Assembly (NCBI RefSeq): GCF_000931465.1
Contig: NZ_CP010892.1
Location: forward strand, 3,867,388 to 3,931,387
DNA from: Pseudomonas sp. MRSN 12121
GTDB lineage: Bacteria; Pseudomonadota; Gammaproteobacteria; Pseudomonadales; Pseudomonadaceae
Reading direction: 5' to 3'
Length of the DNA: 64,000 nucleotides
The notes below the pieces were generated by a model. That model searched no databases. It was not told where the DNA came from and saw only the letters and a program-made list of their open reading frames with translations. The stretch's first letter is position 1; each line of letters starts with the position of its first letter. This document shows, piece by piece, positions 1 to 10,102 of this stretch. A program made the position numbers and the translations under genes.

Positions 1-372
1 GTCAACGAATTCAGCCTGCCCGAGGACAGCTACTACCGCCCCGCCGTCAAGGCCAAATGCCGGGATGGCTTCTGCGCCTTCGGCCCGGAACTGGTGCCGG
101 CGCAGCAGGTGCGCGATCCCCACGACCTGGAACTCAAGCTGTGGGTCAACGGCGAACTGCGCCAACGCAACAGCACCGCCAACCTGGTGCGCGGCATCCC
201 CCAGCTGATCGCCGAAATCAGCGAATTCATGACCCTGCACCAGGGCGATGTGCTGATCACCGGCACCCCCGAAGGTCGCGTCGACGTCATGCCCGGCGAC
301 CGTATCGAAGTGGAGATCAGCGGCCTGGGCCGTCTCGCCAATCATGTTGTCGCCGAAATAGCCGCCGAATAA
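1..372 (+). CDS. hpaG1: HpaG1-type isomerase/decarboxylase subunit (5' end missing)
   Basis: The reading frame is open from base 1 and ends at 370-372, so only the C-terminal ~123 residues are present. They carry the fumarylacetoacetate-hydrolase-fold signature of the HpcE/HpaG family (DLELKLWVNGELRQ, then a GDVLITGTPEG loop that shapes the metal/active site). The family decarboxylates and isomerises 5-oxo-pent-3-ene-1,2,5-tricarboxylate in homoprotocatechuate degradation. The stop lies 9 bp before the next gene, which encodes a paralogous half, as in species where the two HpaG halves are separate polypeptides. Its true start and the upstream part of the operon lie outside the window. Confidence 0.85.
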   Translation, partial: VNEFSLPEDSYYRPAVKAKCRDGFCAFGPELVPAQQVRDPHDLELKLWVNGELRQRNSTANLVRGIPQLIAEISEFMTLHQGDVLITGTPEGRVDVMPGDRIEVEISGLGRLANHVVAEIAAE

Positions 373-381
373 GGAGCCGCC

Positions 382-1182
382 ATGAAACACGCCCGCATCC
401 GTTATCAAGGCCAGGTCCACGAGGTCGTGGTCAATGCGCCCAACAGCGTGAAACTGGCCGATGGCCGCGTCCTCGCCGAGGACCAGGTCGAGTGGCTGCC
501 ACCGGCCACCGGCAGCATGTTCGCCCTGGGCCTGAACTACGCCGACCACGCCGCCGAACTGGCCTTCAAGCCGCCGACCGAGCCGCTGGCCTTCATCAAG
601 TCCCCCGGCACCTACACCGGCCACAACCAGGTCACCTGGCGCCCGGACAACGTCGCCTACATGCACTACGAGTGCGAGCTGGTGGCGGTGATCGGCAAGA
701 CCGCGCGCAACGTCAAGCGCGCGGACGCCCTGGACTACCTGGCCGGCTACACGGTGTGCAACGACTATGCGATCCGCGACTACCTGGAAAACTACTACCG
801 GCCCAACCTGCGGGTGAAGAACCGCGACGCCACCACGCCCGTCGGCCCATGGATAGTCGACGTGGCCGACGTGCCGCAGCCGAACGACCTCAAGCTGCGC
901 ACCTGGGTCAACGGCGAGCTGCGCCAGGAAGGCTCGACCCGCGACATGATCTTCGACATCCCCTACCTGATCGAATACCTGTCCAGCTTCATGACCCTGC
1001 AACCCGGCGACATGATCGCCACCGGCACCCCCGAGGGCCTGTCCGACGTGGTGCCGGGCGACGAGGTGGTGGTGGAGGTCGAGGGCGTCGGCCGGCTGGT
1101 CAACCGCATCGTCAGCGAGGCGGAATTCTTCGCCAGCAAGGCACCACACGACACGCAATCCGCGGCCAAGGAGCACGCATAA
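382..1182 (+). CDS. hpaG2: HpaG2: 2-hydroxyhepta-2,4-diene-1,7-dioate isomerase/decarboxylase
   Basis: This is a 266-aa FAH-fold protein. The ATG at 382 follows an AAGGAG-like site, 9 bp after the preceding stop. Visible family features are MFALGLNYADHAAEL (substrate/metal loop), FIKSPGT, the metal-ligand region HYECELVAVIGK, and GDMIATGTPEGLSD near the end. With its upstream paralogue it forms the bifunctional HpcE activity that turns the dehydrogenated ring-cleavage product into 2-hydroxyhepta-2,4-dienedioate. The stop codon abuts the hpaE start with no gap, which suggests translational coupling. Confidence 0.9.
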   Translation: MKHARIRYQGQVHEVVVNAPNSVKLADGRVLAEDQVEWLPPATGSMFALGLNYADHAAELAFKPPTEPLAFIKSPGTYTGHNQVTWRPDNVAYMHYECELVAVIGKTARNVKRADALDYLAGYTVCNDYAIRDYLENYYRPNLRVKNRDATTPVGPWIVDVADVPQPNDLKLRTWVNGELRQEGSTRDMIFDIPYLIEYLSSFMTLQPGDMIATGTPEGLSDVVPGDEVVVEVEGVGRLVNRIVSEAEFFASKAPHDTQSAAKEHA

Positions 1183-2643
<1,461 letters not shown>

Positions 2644-2710
2644 GGTTGCAAAATCCGCTGTGGCCGCGGGCAGCGGCCACAGAACAATAAGATGTTTCAG
2701 GAGAAGCACC

Positions 2711-3568
2711 ATGGGCGAAGTCGTCATGGCCGCCAAGGTCTGCCACGTTCCATCGATGTACCTGTCCGAACTGCCGGGCAAGCACCACGGCTGTCGCGAA
2801 GCGGCGATCGCCGGGCACAAGGAAATCGCCCGCCGCGCCCGCGAGCTGGGGGCCGACACCGCCGTGGTGTTCGACGTCCACTGGCTGGTCAACAGCGGTT
2901 ACCACATCAACAGCGGCGAACGTTTCAACGGCACCTACACCAGCAACGAACTGCCGCACTTCATCAAGAACATGGACTACGACTACGACGGCTGCCCCGC
3001 GCTGGGCGAGCTGATCGCCGCCGAGGCCAATGCCGCCGATGTGCGCACTCTGGCCCACAACATTCCCAGCCTGGAGCTGGAATACGGCACCCTGGTGCCG
3101 ATGCGCTACATGCACATGGGGGTGCCGCCGGAGCAGCATTTCAAGGTGGTGTCCATCGCGGCCTGGTGCGCCTGGCACAAGCTCGAAGACAGCTTCACCT
3201 TCGGCGCTGCGGTACGCCGGGCCATCGAAAAGAGCGACCGCAAGGTCCTGGTGCTGGCCTCCGGCTCGCTGTCGCACCGTTTCTCCGACGATCGCGTGGC
3301 CGAGGCCAACATCCATAACTGGACCCGGGAATTCGACAAGCAGGTGGACCTGCGCGTGGTCGAGCTGTGGCAGCAGGGGCGCTTCCGCGAGTTCTGCTCG
3401 ATGCTCCCGGACTACGCCGAGCACTGCTTCGGCGAGGGCCGGATGCACGACACCGCCATGCTCCTCGGCCTGCTCGGCGGCCCCGAATACAACCGCCCCG
3501 CCGAAATCGTCACACCGCCGTTCGGCAGTTCCGGCACCGGCCAGATCAACGCCATTTTTCCGCTTTAA
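2711..3568 (+). CDS. hpaD: 3,4-dihydroxyphenylacetate 2,3-dioxygenase
   Basis: This 285-aa class III (LigB-type) extradiol dioxygenase cleaves the homoprotocatechuate ring at the 2,3 position. It starts MGEVVMAAKVCHVPSMYLSE with the conserved KVCHVPSM/GKHHG active-site histidines. FDVHWLVNSGYHIN and LASGSLSHRF follow, as in this family. The start is set at ATG 2711, 10 bp after a CAGGAGAAG ribosome site; an upstream in-frame extension to 2660 has no such site and would add a non-homologous leader. It lies 67 bp after hpaE in the same operon. Confidence 0.93.
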   Translation: MGEVVMAAKVCHVPSMYLSELPGKHHGCREAAIAGHKEIARRARELGADTAVVFDVHWLVNSGYHINSGERFNGTYTSNELPHFIKNMDYDYDGCPALGELIAAEANAADVRTLAHNIPSLELEYGTLVPMRYMHMGVPPEQHFKVVSIAAWCAWHKLEDSFTFGAAVRRAIEKSDRKVLVLASGSLSHRFSDDRVAEANIHNWTREFDKQVDLRVVELWQQGRFREFCSMLPDYAEHCFGEGRMHDTAMLLGLLGGPEYNRPAEIVTPPFGSSGTGQINAIFPL

Positions 3569-3570
3569 AA

Positions 3571-3680
3571 GCAGCTGCAAGCTTCCAGCTACAAGCTGCA
3601 AGAAGACGTCAAGAGCAGCGGCGAGCAGCGAGCCCGAGCCACAGGAAATCCTTCTTGCGGCTTGTAGCTTGCCGCTGGCC
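3571..3680. repeat. Inverted 'agctgcaag' intergenic repeat between hpaD and hpaF
   Basis: The gap between hpaD and hpaF holds a stretch rich in gctgcaag/cttgcagc-type words: 'gctgcaagcttccagct' and 'acaagctgcaag' on the left, and 'cttgcggcttgtagcttgcc' inverted on the right. It looks like one of the dispersed palindromic families of fluorescent pseudomonads. It could fold in the polycistronic mRNA and separate expression of the flanking genes. No coding potential was seen. Confidence 0.55.
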
Positions 3681-3702
3681 ACTGCCTCCACAGGAGGCCC
3701 CT

Positions 3703-4092
3703 ATGCCGCATTTCATCGCCGAATACACCGACAACATCGAGCAGGCCGCCGACCTGCCAGGGCTGTTCGAGAAGGTCCACGACTACCTGGGAGCCAGCGG
3801 CGTGTTCCCGTTGGGCGGGATCCGCAGCCGCGGCGTGCGCCTGGACACCTGGCGCATGGCCGACGGCAAGCATGACTACGCCTTCGTCCACATGCGCCTG
3901 CAAGTCGGCGCCGGGCGCGACCTGGCTACCCGGCGCCAGGTCGCCGAAGGGCTGTTCGAGATCATCAAGGCGCACTTCGCCGCGCTCCAGGCCCAGCGCC
4001 TGCTGGCGCTGTCGTTCGAGATGAGCGAGCTGGATGCCGAGCTGAACTTCAAGCACAACAACGTGCATGCGTTCTTGAAGAGCCAGCAATGA
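3703..4092 (+). CDS. hpaF: 5-carboxymethyl-2-hydroxymuconate delta-isomerase
   Basis: This is a 129-aa small isomerase of the CHMI/4-oxalocrotonate-tautomerase-like class. The mature protein would begin with Pro after Met removal (MPHFIAEYTDNIEQ), which is the catalytic N-terminal proline of the family. FPLGGIRSRGVR and the C-terminal FKHNNVHAFL also fit. The start is fixed by AGGAGG at 3692-3697, 5 bp upstream. It interconverts the unsaturated dioate intermediates downstream of HpaE/HpaG. Spacing to hpaD is larger than elsewhere in the operon because of the intervening palindromic repeat. Confidence 0.88.
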   Translation: MPHFIAEYTDNIEQAADLPGLFEKVHDYLGASGVFPLGGIRSRGVRLDTWRMADGKHDYAFVHMRLQVGAGRDLATRRQVAEGLFEIIKAHFAALQAQRLLALSFEMSELDAELNFKHNNVHAFLKSQQ

Positions 4093-4113
4093 CCCGTCGT
4101 CGATCAGGCTGTC

Positions 4114-4194
4114 ATCGCGAGCAAGCTTGCTCCTACAACGGCCGTCACTCGCCGCCTGTGCCTGCCTTCCAGCAGGAGCGAGCTTGCTCGCGAT
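4114..4194. repeat. REP palindrome pair between hpaF and hpaX
   Basis: There are two inverted copies of the Pseudomonas REP core: 'atcgcgagcaagcttgctcc' from 4114 and 'ggagcgagcttgctcgcgat' ending at 4194. They face each other across ~35 bp. Each copy is itself palindromic (gagcaagcttgctc). Similar pairs occur at 17455-17542 and 35245-35344. Confidence 0.85.
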
Positions 4195-4241
4195 AGAGCG
4201 CAAGCTCGCCCGCCAACAAAAACAATAAAGAGACCCCGCCC

Positions 4242-5549
4242 ATGTCCAGCCCGACCCTTGCCCTGTCCAGCGCCACGGAGGCCGACGACACCTATCGCCG
4301 GATCACCTGGCGGCTGATGCCCCTGCTGTTCACCTGCTACATCTTCGCCCACCTGGACCGCATCAATATCGGCTTCGCCAAGTTGCAGATGACCCAGGAC
4401 CTGGGCTTCAGCGACAGCGTCTACGGCTTCGGCGCGGGCCTGTTCTTCATTGCCTACGCCTTGTTCGGCGTGCCCAGCAACCTGGCCCTGGACCGGGTCG
4501 GGCCGCGTCGCTGGATCGCCACCCTGATGGTGGTCTGGGGCCTGCTGTCCAGCGCCATGCTGCTGGTGGACAACGCCACCGGTTTCTACCTGTTGCGCTT
4601 TTTGCTGGGGGTGGCCGAAGCCGGGTTCTTCCCCGGCATTCTGGTGCTGCTCAATCGCTGGTTCCCGGCCAGCCGCCGGGGCCAGGTGACCGCGCTGTTC
4701 GCCATCGCCGTGCCGATGGCCGGGGTGATCGGCGGGCCGCTGTCGGGCTGGATTCTCGAAAGCTTCCACGACCTGGGCGGCCTGCGCGGCTGGCAATGGA
4801 TGTTCCTGATCGAAGGCTTGCCCGTGGTATTCCTCGGCCTGGTGGTGCTCAAGGCCCTGCCGGAAAGCATCGACAGCGTCGACTGGCTCAGCGACCGGCA
4901 GAAGCAGCAGTTGCACGCGGCGCTGAGGCAGGAAGAACAGCACAAGCCGATCACCCGCTTCGCCGGTATTTTCCAGGACCGCCACGTCTGGCTGCTGGTG
5001 TGCATCTATTTCGCGGTGATGCTGGCGGTCAACACCATCGCCTTCTGGATGCCGACCCTGATCCACCACGCCGGCATCGCCCGCGACAGCCGCGTCGGCC
5101 TGCTCAGCGCCCTGCCATACCTGGCCGGCTGCCTGTTCATGATCGGCGTCGGCCGCTCTTCCGACCGCCTGCGCGAGCGCCGCTGGCACCTGAGCGTGCC
5201 GCTGCTGATGTCCAGCCTCGGCCTGGTCGCCGCCGGGCTGGCCCCGGACAACGCCTGGCTGGTGATGGCCGGCCTGCTGGTGGCCGGCATGGGCGCCAGC
5301 GCCGCGCTGCCGATGTTCTGGCAACTGCCGCCGGCCTTCCTCGCCAGCAACACCCAGGCCGCGGGAATCGCCCTGATCAGTTCGTTCGGCAGCATCGCCG
5401 CCTTCCTCGCGCCCTACCTGATCGGCGTGGTCCGCGACGCCACCCAGAGCGCCAGCCTGGCCCTGTATGCCCTGGCCCTGCTGATCGCCGGCGGTGCCTG
5501 GCTGGTGCTGCGGGTGCCGGCCCTTATCGTCAATCCCCAGGAGAAATAA
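4242..5549 (+). CDS. hpaX: MFS transporter, 4-hydroxyphenylacetate permease type
   Basis: This is a 435-aa, 12-helix major-facilitator protein of the anion:cation symporter family. Hallmarks are DRINIGFAKLQM in helix 1, GVPSNLALDRVGPRRWIA after helix 2, and VAEAGFFPGILVLLNRWFP around helix 4. Two six-helix halves are joined by a hydrophilic loop near residues 205-240. Its place among the hpa catabolic genes points to uptake of 4-hydroxyphenylacetate or the 3,4-dihydroxy compound. The substrate is inferred from context. A close paralogue lies at 10229. Confidence 0.85.
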   Translation: MSSPTLALSSATEADDTYRRITWRLMPLLFTCYIFAHLDRINIGFAKLQMTQDLGFSDSVYGFGAGLFFIAYALFGVPSNLALDRVGPRRWIATLMVVWGLLSSAMLLVDNATGFYLLRFLLGVAEAGFFPGILVLLNRWFPASRRGQVTALFAIAVPMAGVIGGPLSGWILESFHDLGGLRGWQWMFLIEGLPVVFLGLVVLKALPESIDSVDWLSDRQKQQLHAALRQEEQHKPITRFAGIFQDRHVWLLVCIYFAVMLAVNTIAFWMPTLIHHAGIARDSRVGLLSALPYLAGCLFMIGVGRSSDRLRERRWHLSVPLLMSSLGLVAAGLAPDNAWLVMAGLLVAGMGASAALPMFWQLPPAFLASNTQAAGIALISSFGSIAAFLAPYLIGVVRDATQSASLALYALALLIAGGAWLVLRVPALIVNPQEK

Positions 5550-5551
5550 CC

Positions 5552-6355
5552 ATGCTCAACACTTCGGACATCCAGCAGGCCGCCGCCCGCCTCGACGCCG
5601 CCGAACGCAACCGGGAGCAGATCGCCCAGCTGTCGCTGGAGTTTCCCGAGATAACCATCGAGGATGCCTACGCGATCCAGCGCAGCTGGGTGGAACACAA
5701 GATCCGCGCCGGGCGCAAGCTGGTCGGGCACAAGATCGGCCTGACCTCGCGCGCCATGCAAGTGTCGTCGAACATCACCGAGCCGGACTTCGGCGCCCTG
5801 CTCGACGACATGCTGTTCGAAGAAGGCAGCGATATCCCCTTCCAGCGCTTCATCGTGCCGCGGGTCGAGGTGGAGCTGGCGTTCATCCTCGGCAAGCCGC
5901 TCAAGGGCCCGAACTGCAGCTTGTTCGATGTGCTCGACGCCACCGAGTGGGTGATCCCGGCGCTGGAAATCATCGACGCGCGCATCCAGCAGGTCGACCC
6001 ACGGACCCAGGCCACGCGCAAGGTGTTCGACACCATCTCCGACAACGCCGCCAACGCCGGGGTGGTCATGGGCGGCCGCGCCGTGCGCCCCGGTGACATC
6101 GACCTGCGCAAGGTGCCGGCGGTGCTCTATCGCAACGGTGTGATCGAGGAGTCCGGGGTGTCCGCGGCGGTGCTCAACCACCCGGCCAAGGGCGTGGCCT
6201 GGCTGGCCAACAAGCTGGCGGCGTATGACGTCGGCCTGGAGGCCGGGCAGATCATCCTTGGCGGCTCCTTCACCCGCCCGGTGGCCGCGCGCCCCGGCGA
6301 TACCTTCCATGTCGACTACGACCAGCTCGGCAGCATCGCCTGCCGCTTTGTCTGA
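5552..6355 (+). CDS. hpaH: 2-oxo-hept-4-ene-1,7-dioate hydratase
   Basis: This 267-aa FAH/MhpD-fold hydratase adds water to the 2-oxohept-enedioate to give 4-hydroxy-2-oxoheptane-1,7-dioate, the substrate of HpaI. Family signs are GRKLVGHKIGLTSRAMQ, the PDFGALLDDM loop, the metal-ligand motif PRVEVELAFIL and a C-terminal GSFTRPVAARPGDTFHVDY. The ATG at 5552 lies 2 bp after the hpaX stop, with CAGGAG inside the end of hpaX, so the two are probably coupled. Confidence 0.92.
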   Translation: MLNTSDIQQAAARLDAAERNREQIAQLSLEFPEITIEDAYAIQRSWVEHKIRAGRKLVGHKIGLTSRAMQVSSNITEPDFGALLDDMLFEEGSDIPFQRFIVPRVEVELAFILGKPLKGPNCSLFDVLDATEWVIPALEIIDARIQQVDPRTQATRKVFDTISDNAANAGVVMGGRAVRPGDIDLRKVPAVLYRNGVIEESGVSAAVLNHPAKGVAWLANKLAAYDVGLEAGQIILGGSFTRPVAARPGDTFHVDYDQLGSIACRFV

Positions 6356-6365
6356 GGGGACGGTC

Positions 6366-7163
6366 ATGCAACTGCCGATCAATCATTTCAAGCAACGCCT
6401 GCACCAGGGCACTCCGCAAATCGGCCTGTGGCTGGGCCTGGCCAATGCCTATTGCGCGGAGCTGGCGGCCAACGCCGGTTTCGACTGGCTGCTGCTGGAC
6501 GGCGAACACGCGCCCAACGACCTCAACAGCCTGCTCGGCCAGTTGCAGGCCATCGCCCCCTACCCCGTGCAGGGGGTGATTCGCCCGCCCATTGGCGACA
6601 CCGCGCTGATCAAGCAATTGCTCGACATCGGCGCTCAGACGCTGCTGGTGCCCATGGTCGAGAGCGTCGAGCAGGCGCGCCAGCTGGTACGGGCCATGCG
6701 GTATCCGCCGGCGGGCGTTCGCGGCGTTGGCAGCGCCCTGGCCCGGGCGTCGCGCTGGAACAGCATTCCCGGCTACCTGGACCAGGCCGACGAACAGATG
6801 TGCCTGCTGGTGCAGATCGAGAATCTCGAAGGCCTGGCCCACCTGGACGCCATCGCCGCGGTCGAGGGCGTCGACGGGGTTTTCATCGGCCCGGCCGACC
6901 TGAGCGCCTCGATGGGCCATCGCGGCAACCCGGGACACCCCGAGGTGCAGGCGGCCATCGAAGACGCCATCGCGCGGATCCGCAGGGCCGGCAAGGCGGC
7001 CGGCATCCTCAGCGCCGACCAGACCCTGGCCCGGCGCTATATCGAGCTGGGGGCGAACTTTGTCGCGGTGGGAGTGGACACCACGATCCTGATGAAGGGC
7101 CTGCAGGCCCTGCTGGGCCAATACAAAGACCTCGCCCCACCGCCCCCCAGCGGCGTCTACTGA
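6366..7163 (+). CDS. hpaI: 4-hydroxy-2-oxoheptane-1,7-dioate aldolase
   Basis: This is a 265-aa class II aldolase of the HpcH/HpaI family. It splits the hydratase product into pyruvate and succinic semialdehyde. Visible motifs are LANAYCAELAANAGFDWLLLDGEHAP, VPMVESVEQA (the glutamate is a metal ligand), GVRGVGSALARASRW and GVFIGPADLSASMG. The start ATG 6366 follows GAGGGGACGGTC just after hpaH. This is the last gene of the hpa run; the next gene is on the other strand after a repeat-rich gap. Confidence 0.92.
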   Translation: MQLPINHFKQRLHQGTPQIGLWLGLANAYCAELAANAGFDWLLLDGEHAPNDLNSLLGQLQAIAPYPVQGVIRPPIGDTALIKQLLDIGAQTLLVPMVESVEQARQLVRAMRYPPAGVRGVGSALARASRWNSIPGYLDQADEQMCLLVQIENLEGLAHLDAIAAVEGVDGVFIGPADLSASMGHRGNPGHPEVQAAIEDAIARIRRAGKAAGILSADQTLARRYIELGANFVAVGVDTTILMKGLQALLGQYKDLAPPPPSGVY

Positions 7164-7504
7164 GCCCTGTAACCCTGTAACCCCTGTAGCCGCTGCCGAG
7201 CGTTAGCGAAGCTGCGAACGACTGCGCAGCAGGCGCAAAACCTGACCATGCGTTATGCCTGGATAATCGCGTTAGCCCCGTTGCGGCCGCTACGTCGGAA
7301 TGCCGCCCAGCCCGATCGCAGCCTCGCTAACGCTCGGCAGCGGCTACATCGGCCTTCCTTGTAGGAGCGAGGCTTGCCCGCGATGGCGCCAGATCAACCA
7401 ACGCCTTTACCTAGACAGAACGCGGACCCAGGTTTTGCGGCAACTGCGTTGCCGATCGCAGCCTCGCTGGCGCTCGGCAGCGGCTACATCGGTCTTTGAT
7501 GGCA
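7164..7504. repeat. Repeat-rich gap: three inverted 35-bp elements plus a REP
   Basis: No gene is seen here. Copies of a ~35-bp element (tgtagccgctgccgagcg... or its inverse) lie at 7185-7220 (forward), 7314-7348 (inverted) and 7454-7488 (inverted). Two more copies lie beyond the next gene at 8770-8805 and 8890-8924. A single classical REP (gtaggagcgaggcttgcccg) is at 7360-7386. Forward and inverted copies can pair into long stems and may end transcripts converging from hpaI and the glycerate kinase gene. Confidence 0.8.
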
Positions 7505-8647
7505 TCAGCCCCGACGTGCCGCCAAACGCCAGACCCGGGCGATATCCGCGGCTCGGTCGCGTAGCAGGCGCGGTGCCTCGGCGCAGGCCTGCTCCAGGGT
7601 CATTGGGCCGGCGGCCAGGGCAAAGGCCGCATCCACACCGTGCTCGTACATCTGCTCGTAGCCCTCGCCCAGGGTCCCGGCGATCACGATCACCGGCACC
7701 TGGTGTTGCCGGGCGATGCGCGCCACCCCGAACGGGGTCTTGCCGCGCAGGGTCTGGGCATCGAAACGGCCTTCGCCGGTGATCACCAGGTCCGCGCCTT
7801 GCACCGCCGCGGCCAGCCCCACCAGCTCGGCCACCACCTCCACGCCCGGGCGAAAGCGCGCATCGAGGAAAGCCTTGGCGGCGAATCCCAGGCCACCGGC
7901 GGCGCCACTGCCCGGCTCGTCGCGCACATCCTTGCCCAGTACCTGCGCGGCCTGGTCGGCGAACTGCCCCAGGGCCTGGTCCAGCTGCTGCACCTGCTGC
8001 GCCGAGGCGCCCTTCTGTGGGCCGAAAATCGCCGAGGCACCATGGGGGCCACACAGCGGGTTGTCGACGTCGGCGGCGATCTCGAAGCGGACCCCGGCCA
8101 GGCGCGGATCGAGCTGGCTCAGGTCAACCCGCGCCACCCGCGCCAGCGCCAGCCCACCGAGCGGCAGCGCCTGGCCTTGAGCGTCGAACAGACGCACCCC
8201 CAGGGCCTGCAAGGCGCCGCTGCCGGCGTCGTTGGTGGCGCTGCCACCGATGGCCAGGATCACCCGCTGCGCGCCGGCGTCCAGGGCCGCGCGGATCAGC
8301 TCGCCGGTGCCGAAGGTGCTGCTGGCGCAGGCATCGCGCTGGCCCGGCGGAACCAGTTGCAGGCCGCTGGCTTCGGCCATTTCGATGATCGCGGTGTGGC
8401 TCTGCGGCAGCCAGCCCCAGCGCGCGTCCACCGGCGCGCCCAGCGGCCCCTGGACCCGGGTGCTGCGCAACTGGCCATCGCAGGCGTCGAGGATCGATTC
8501 CACCGTACCCTCGCCACCGTCCGCCATCGGGCACTGCACCAGCTGCGCGTCCGGCCATACCCGCGCCAGCCCGTCGGCGATGGCGGCGGCCACGCCGGAG
8601 GCGCTCAGGCTGTCCTTGAAGGAGTCGGGGGCGATGATGATTTTCAT
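7505..8647 (-). CDS. garK: Glycerate 2-kinase (GarK/GlxK family)
   Basis: This is a 380-aa glycerate kinase of full length. It begins MKIIIAPDSFKDSLSA, the family's N-terminal signature. It also has PMADGGEGTVESIL, AIGGSATNDAGSGALQALG and the C-terminal stretch LVITGEGRFDAQTLRGK. It phosphorylates D-glycerate to 2-phosphoglycerate, the last step of glucarate/galactarate or glyoxylate-derived tartronate-semialdehyde catabolism. The neighbouring CdaR-type regulator and glucarate-type carrier support the sugar-diacid route. The symbol garK is by analogy; glxK is also possible. Confidence 0.88.
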   Translation of the reverse strand: MKIIIAPDSFKDSLSASGVAAAIADGLARVWPDAQLVQCPMADGGEGTVESILDACDGQLRSTRVQGPLGAPVDARWGWLPQSHTAIIEMAEASGLQLVPPGQRDACASSTFGTGELIRAALDAGAQRVILAIGGSATNDAGSGALQALGVRLFDAQGQALPLGGLALARVARVDLSQLDPRLAGVRFEIAADVDNPLCGPHGASAIFGPQKGASAQQVQQLDQALGQFADQAAQVLGKDVRDEPGSGAAGGLGFAAKAFLDARFRPGVEVVAELVGLAAAVQGADLVITGEGRFDAQTLRGKTPFGVARIARQHQVPVIVIAGTLGEGYEQMYEHGVDAAFALAAGPMTLEQACAEAPRLLRDRAADIARVWRLAARRG

Positions 8648-8769
8648 GGGCTATCTCCGGTTCTTGTGGCGCCCATGCTGCCAGTTGGCCGCGACCATGA
8701 CCCCGGTCGGCTGCACAAGTGCGGGGCGGCTTTATTGTTCATTTCCACAATAGCCTCCCCGTCCACGCC

Positions 8770-8924
8770 TGTAGCCGCTGTCGAGCGCCAGCGAGGCTGC
8801 GCACGACCGCGAAGCGGTCGCAGAACCGCGCCACGCCGATCGACAGACAGGCTGCGGTGCCCGGGTTTCTTTGCGGCTGCGTTGCAGCCGATCGCAGCCT
8901 CGCCGGGGCTCGGCAGCGGCTACA
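8770..8924. repeat. Inverted pair of the 35-bp element between garK and cdaR
   Basis: A forward copy (8770-8805, tgtagccgctgtcgagcg...) and an inverted copy (8890-8924, ending ctcggcagcggctaca) flank ~85 bp. The second copy ends 2 bp from the stop codon of the cdaR gene. The same element occurs three times on the other side of the kinase gene. Confidence 0.75.
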
Positions 8925-8926
8925 GG

Positions 8927-10045
8927 TCATTCGGTGCCCTGCGGCAACAACTGCACACCGAGGTACAGCGCCAGCATGCCGTCGAGCTTGAGCGGGTCGA
9001 CGCCGCTGAGTTCGGCGATGCGCTCCATGCGGTAGCGCAGGCTGTTGCGATGGATGCCCAGGGCCTCGGCGCAGGCCTGGCTCTGGCCGTCGTGCTCGCA
9101 CCAGCTGCGCAGGGTCGCCAGCAACTGGCCGTTGCCGTCCTTGGCCATGACCTTGCGCAAAGGGTTGAGCAACTCGTCCAGGGCATCGTCGTTGCGATGG
9201 CGCCAGAGCATCACCGGCAGACGGAACCGATTGAGGGTCAGCAGCCGCGACCGAGGCAGCACGTCACGGCCATACGCCAGCAGGTCGCCGACCCGCCGGT
9301 AGCAACGGCGCAGCCCCGCCAGCCCGTCGGCCTGCCCGCCCACGGCGACGCGCAGGATGTTCCAGCCCAGGCTGTCGAGCTTTTCCAGCAGCCGCGGGTT
9401 ATCCACGCTCAAGGTCGCCGGCCGGCACCAGAGCAACGAGGACTTGGCCGAGCTGACGCACCAGCTGTCCGGGTAACGGGACATCAGCCAGGTACTCAAG
9501 GCCTCGACGGTCTGCGCCGCGCCCTCCCGATCCTGGCCCAGCTCGAACAGATAAGGCGTGCGCGGCAGTTGCGGCTTGAGGCCCATCTGCTGCGCCTCGT
9601 CCACCAGCCGCGGCGAGTCGCCGCTGTCGCTGAGCAACAGCGCCAGCAGGTCGTCGCAGCGCTGGCGGCGCCATTGCTGGTCGGCCTGCTGGTGGCGCTG
9701 GCCCACCAGCATCTCGGCGGTCATGCGCACCAGCTCGGCATAGGTGCGCAGCTGTTCCGGCTCGCCGGTGATGCCCAGCACGCCGATCAGGCGCTGGTCG
9801 TGCAACAGCGGCAGGTTGATTCCCGGCTGCACGCCCTTGAGGTGCTTGGCGGTCTGCGCGTCGATTTCCACCACCCGACCGTTGGCCAGCACCAGCTGCG
9901 CGCCTTCGTGGCGGGTGTTGATCCGCTCGGGCTCGCCACTGCCGAGGATCAGGCCCTGGCTGTCCATGACGTTGACGTTGTAGGGCAGGATCGCCATCGT
10001 CCGGTCGACGATATCCTGCGCCAGGTCATGATCGAGTTCGAACAT
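8927..10045 (-). CDS. cdaR: CdaR-family sugar-diacid utilisation regulator
   Basis: This is a 372-aa transcription factor. The N-terminal sugar-diacid-recognition domain is visible at ~5-135 (ELDHDLAQDIVDRTM, YNVNVMDSQGLILGSGEPERI, LPLLHDQRLIGVLGITGEP). A C-terminal PucR/CdaR-type helix-turn-helix lies at ~305-365 (ACAEALGIHRNSLRYRMERI). Members activate glucarate, galactarate and glycerate genes. It is divergent from the MFS carrier at 10229 and upstream of garK on the same strand, so it probably controls both. Confidence 0.87.
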   Translation of the reverse strand: MFELDHDLAQDIVDRTMAILPYNVNVMDSQGLILGSGEPERINTRHEGAQLVLANGRVVEIDAQTAKHLKGVQPGINLPLLHDQRLIGVLGITGEPEQLRTYAELVRMTAEMLVGQRHQQADQQWRRQRCDDLLALLLSDSGDSPRLVDEAQQMGLKPQLPRTPYLFELGQDREGAAQTVEALSTWLMSRYPDSWCVSSAKSSLLWCRPATLSVDNPRLLEKLDSLGWNILRVAVGGQADGLAGLRRCYRRVGDLLAYGRDVLPRSRLLTLNRFRLPVMLWRHRNDDALDELLNPLRKVMAKDGNGQLLATLRSWCEHDGQSQACAEALGIHRNSLRYRMERIAELSGVDPLKLDGMLALYLGVQLLPQGTE

Positions 10046-10102
10046 AGCGACGGGTTCCTGAGAAAGCGGGTTCGGAGACGGCGACCGGGGGCTTGTTCAC
10101 CG

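Noticed and set aside
4242..5549. Assigning this MFS gene to glucarate uptake because of its similarity to the carrier at 10229
   Set aside because: It is embedded between hpaF and hpaH, with its stop 2 bp from hpaH, so an aromatic-acid permease is the better reading.
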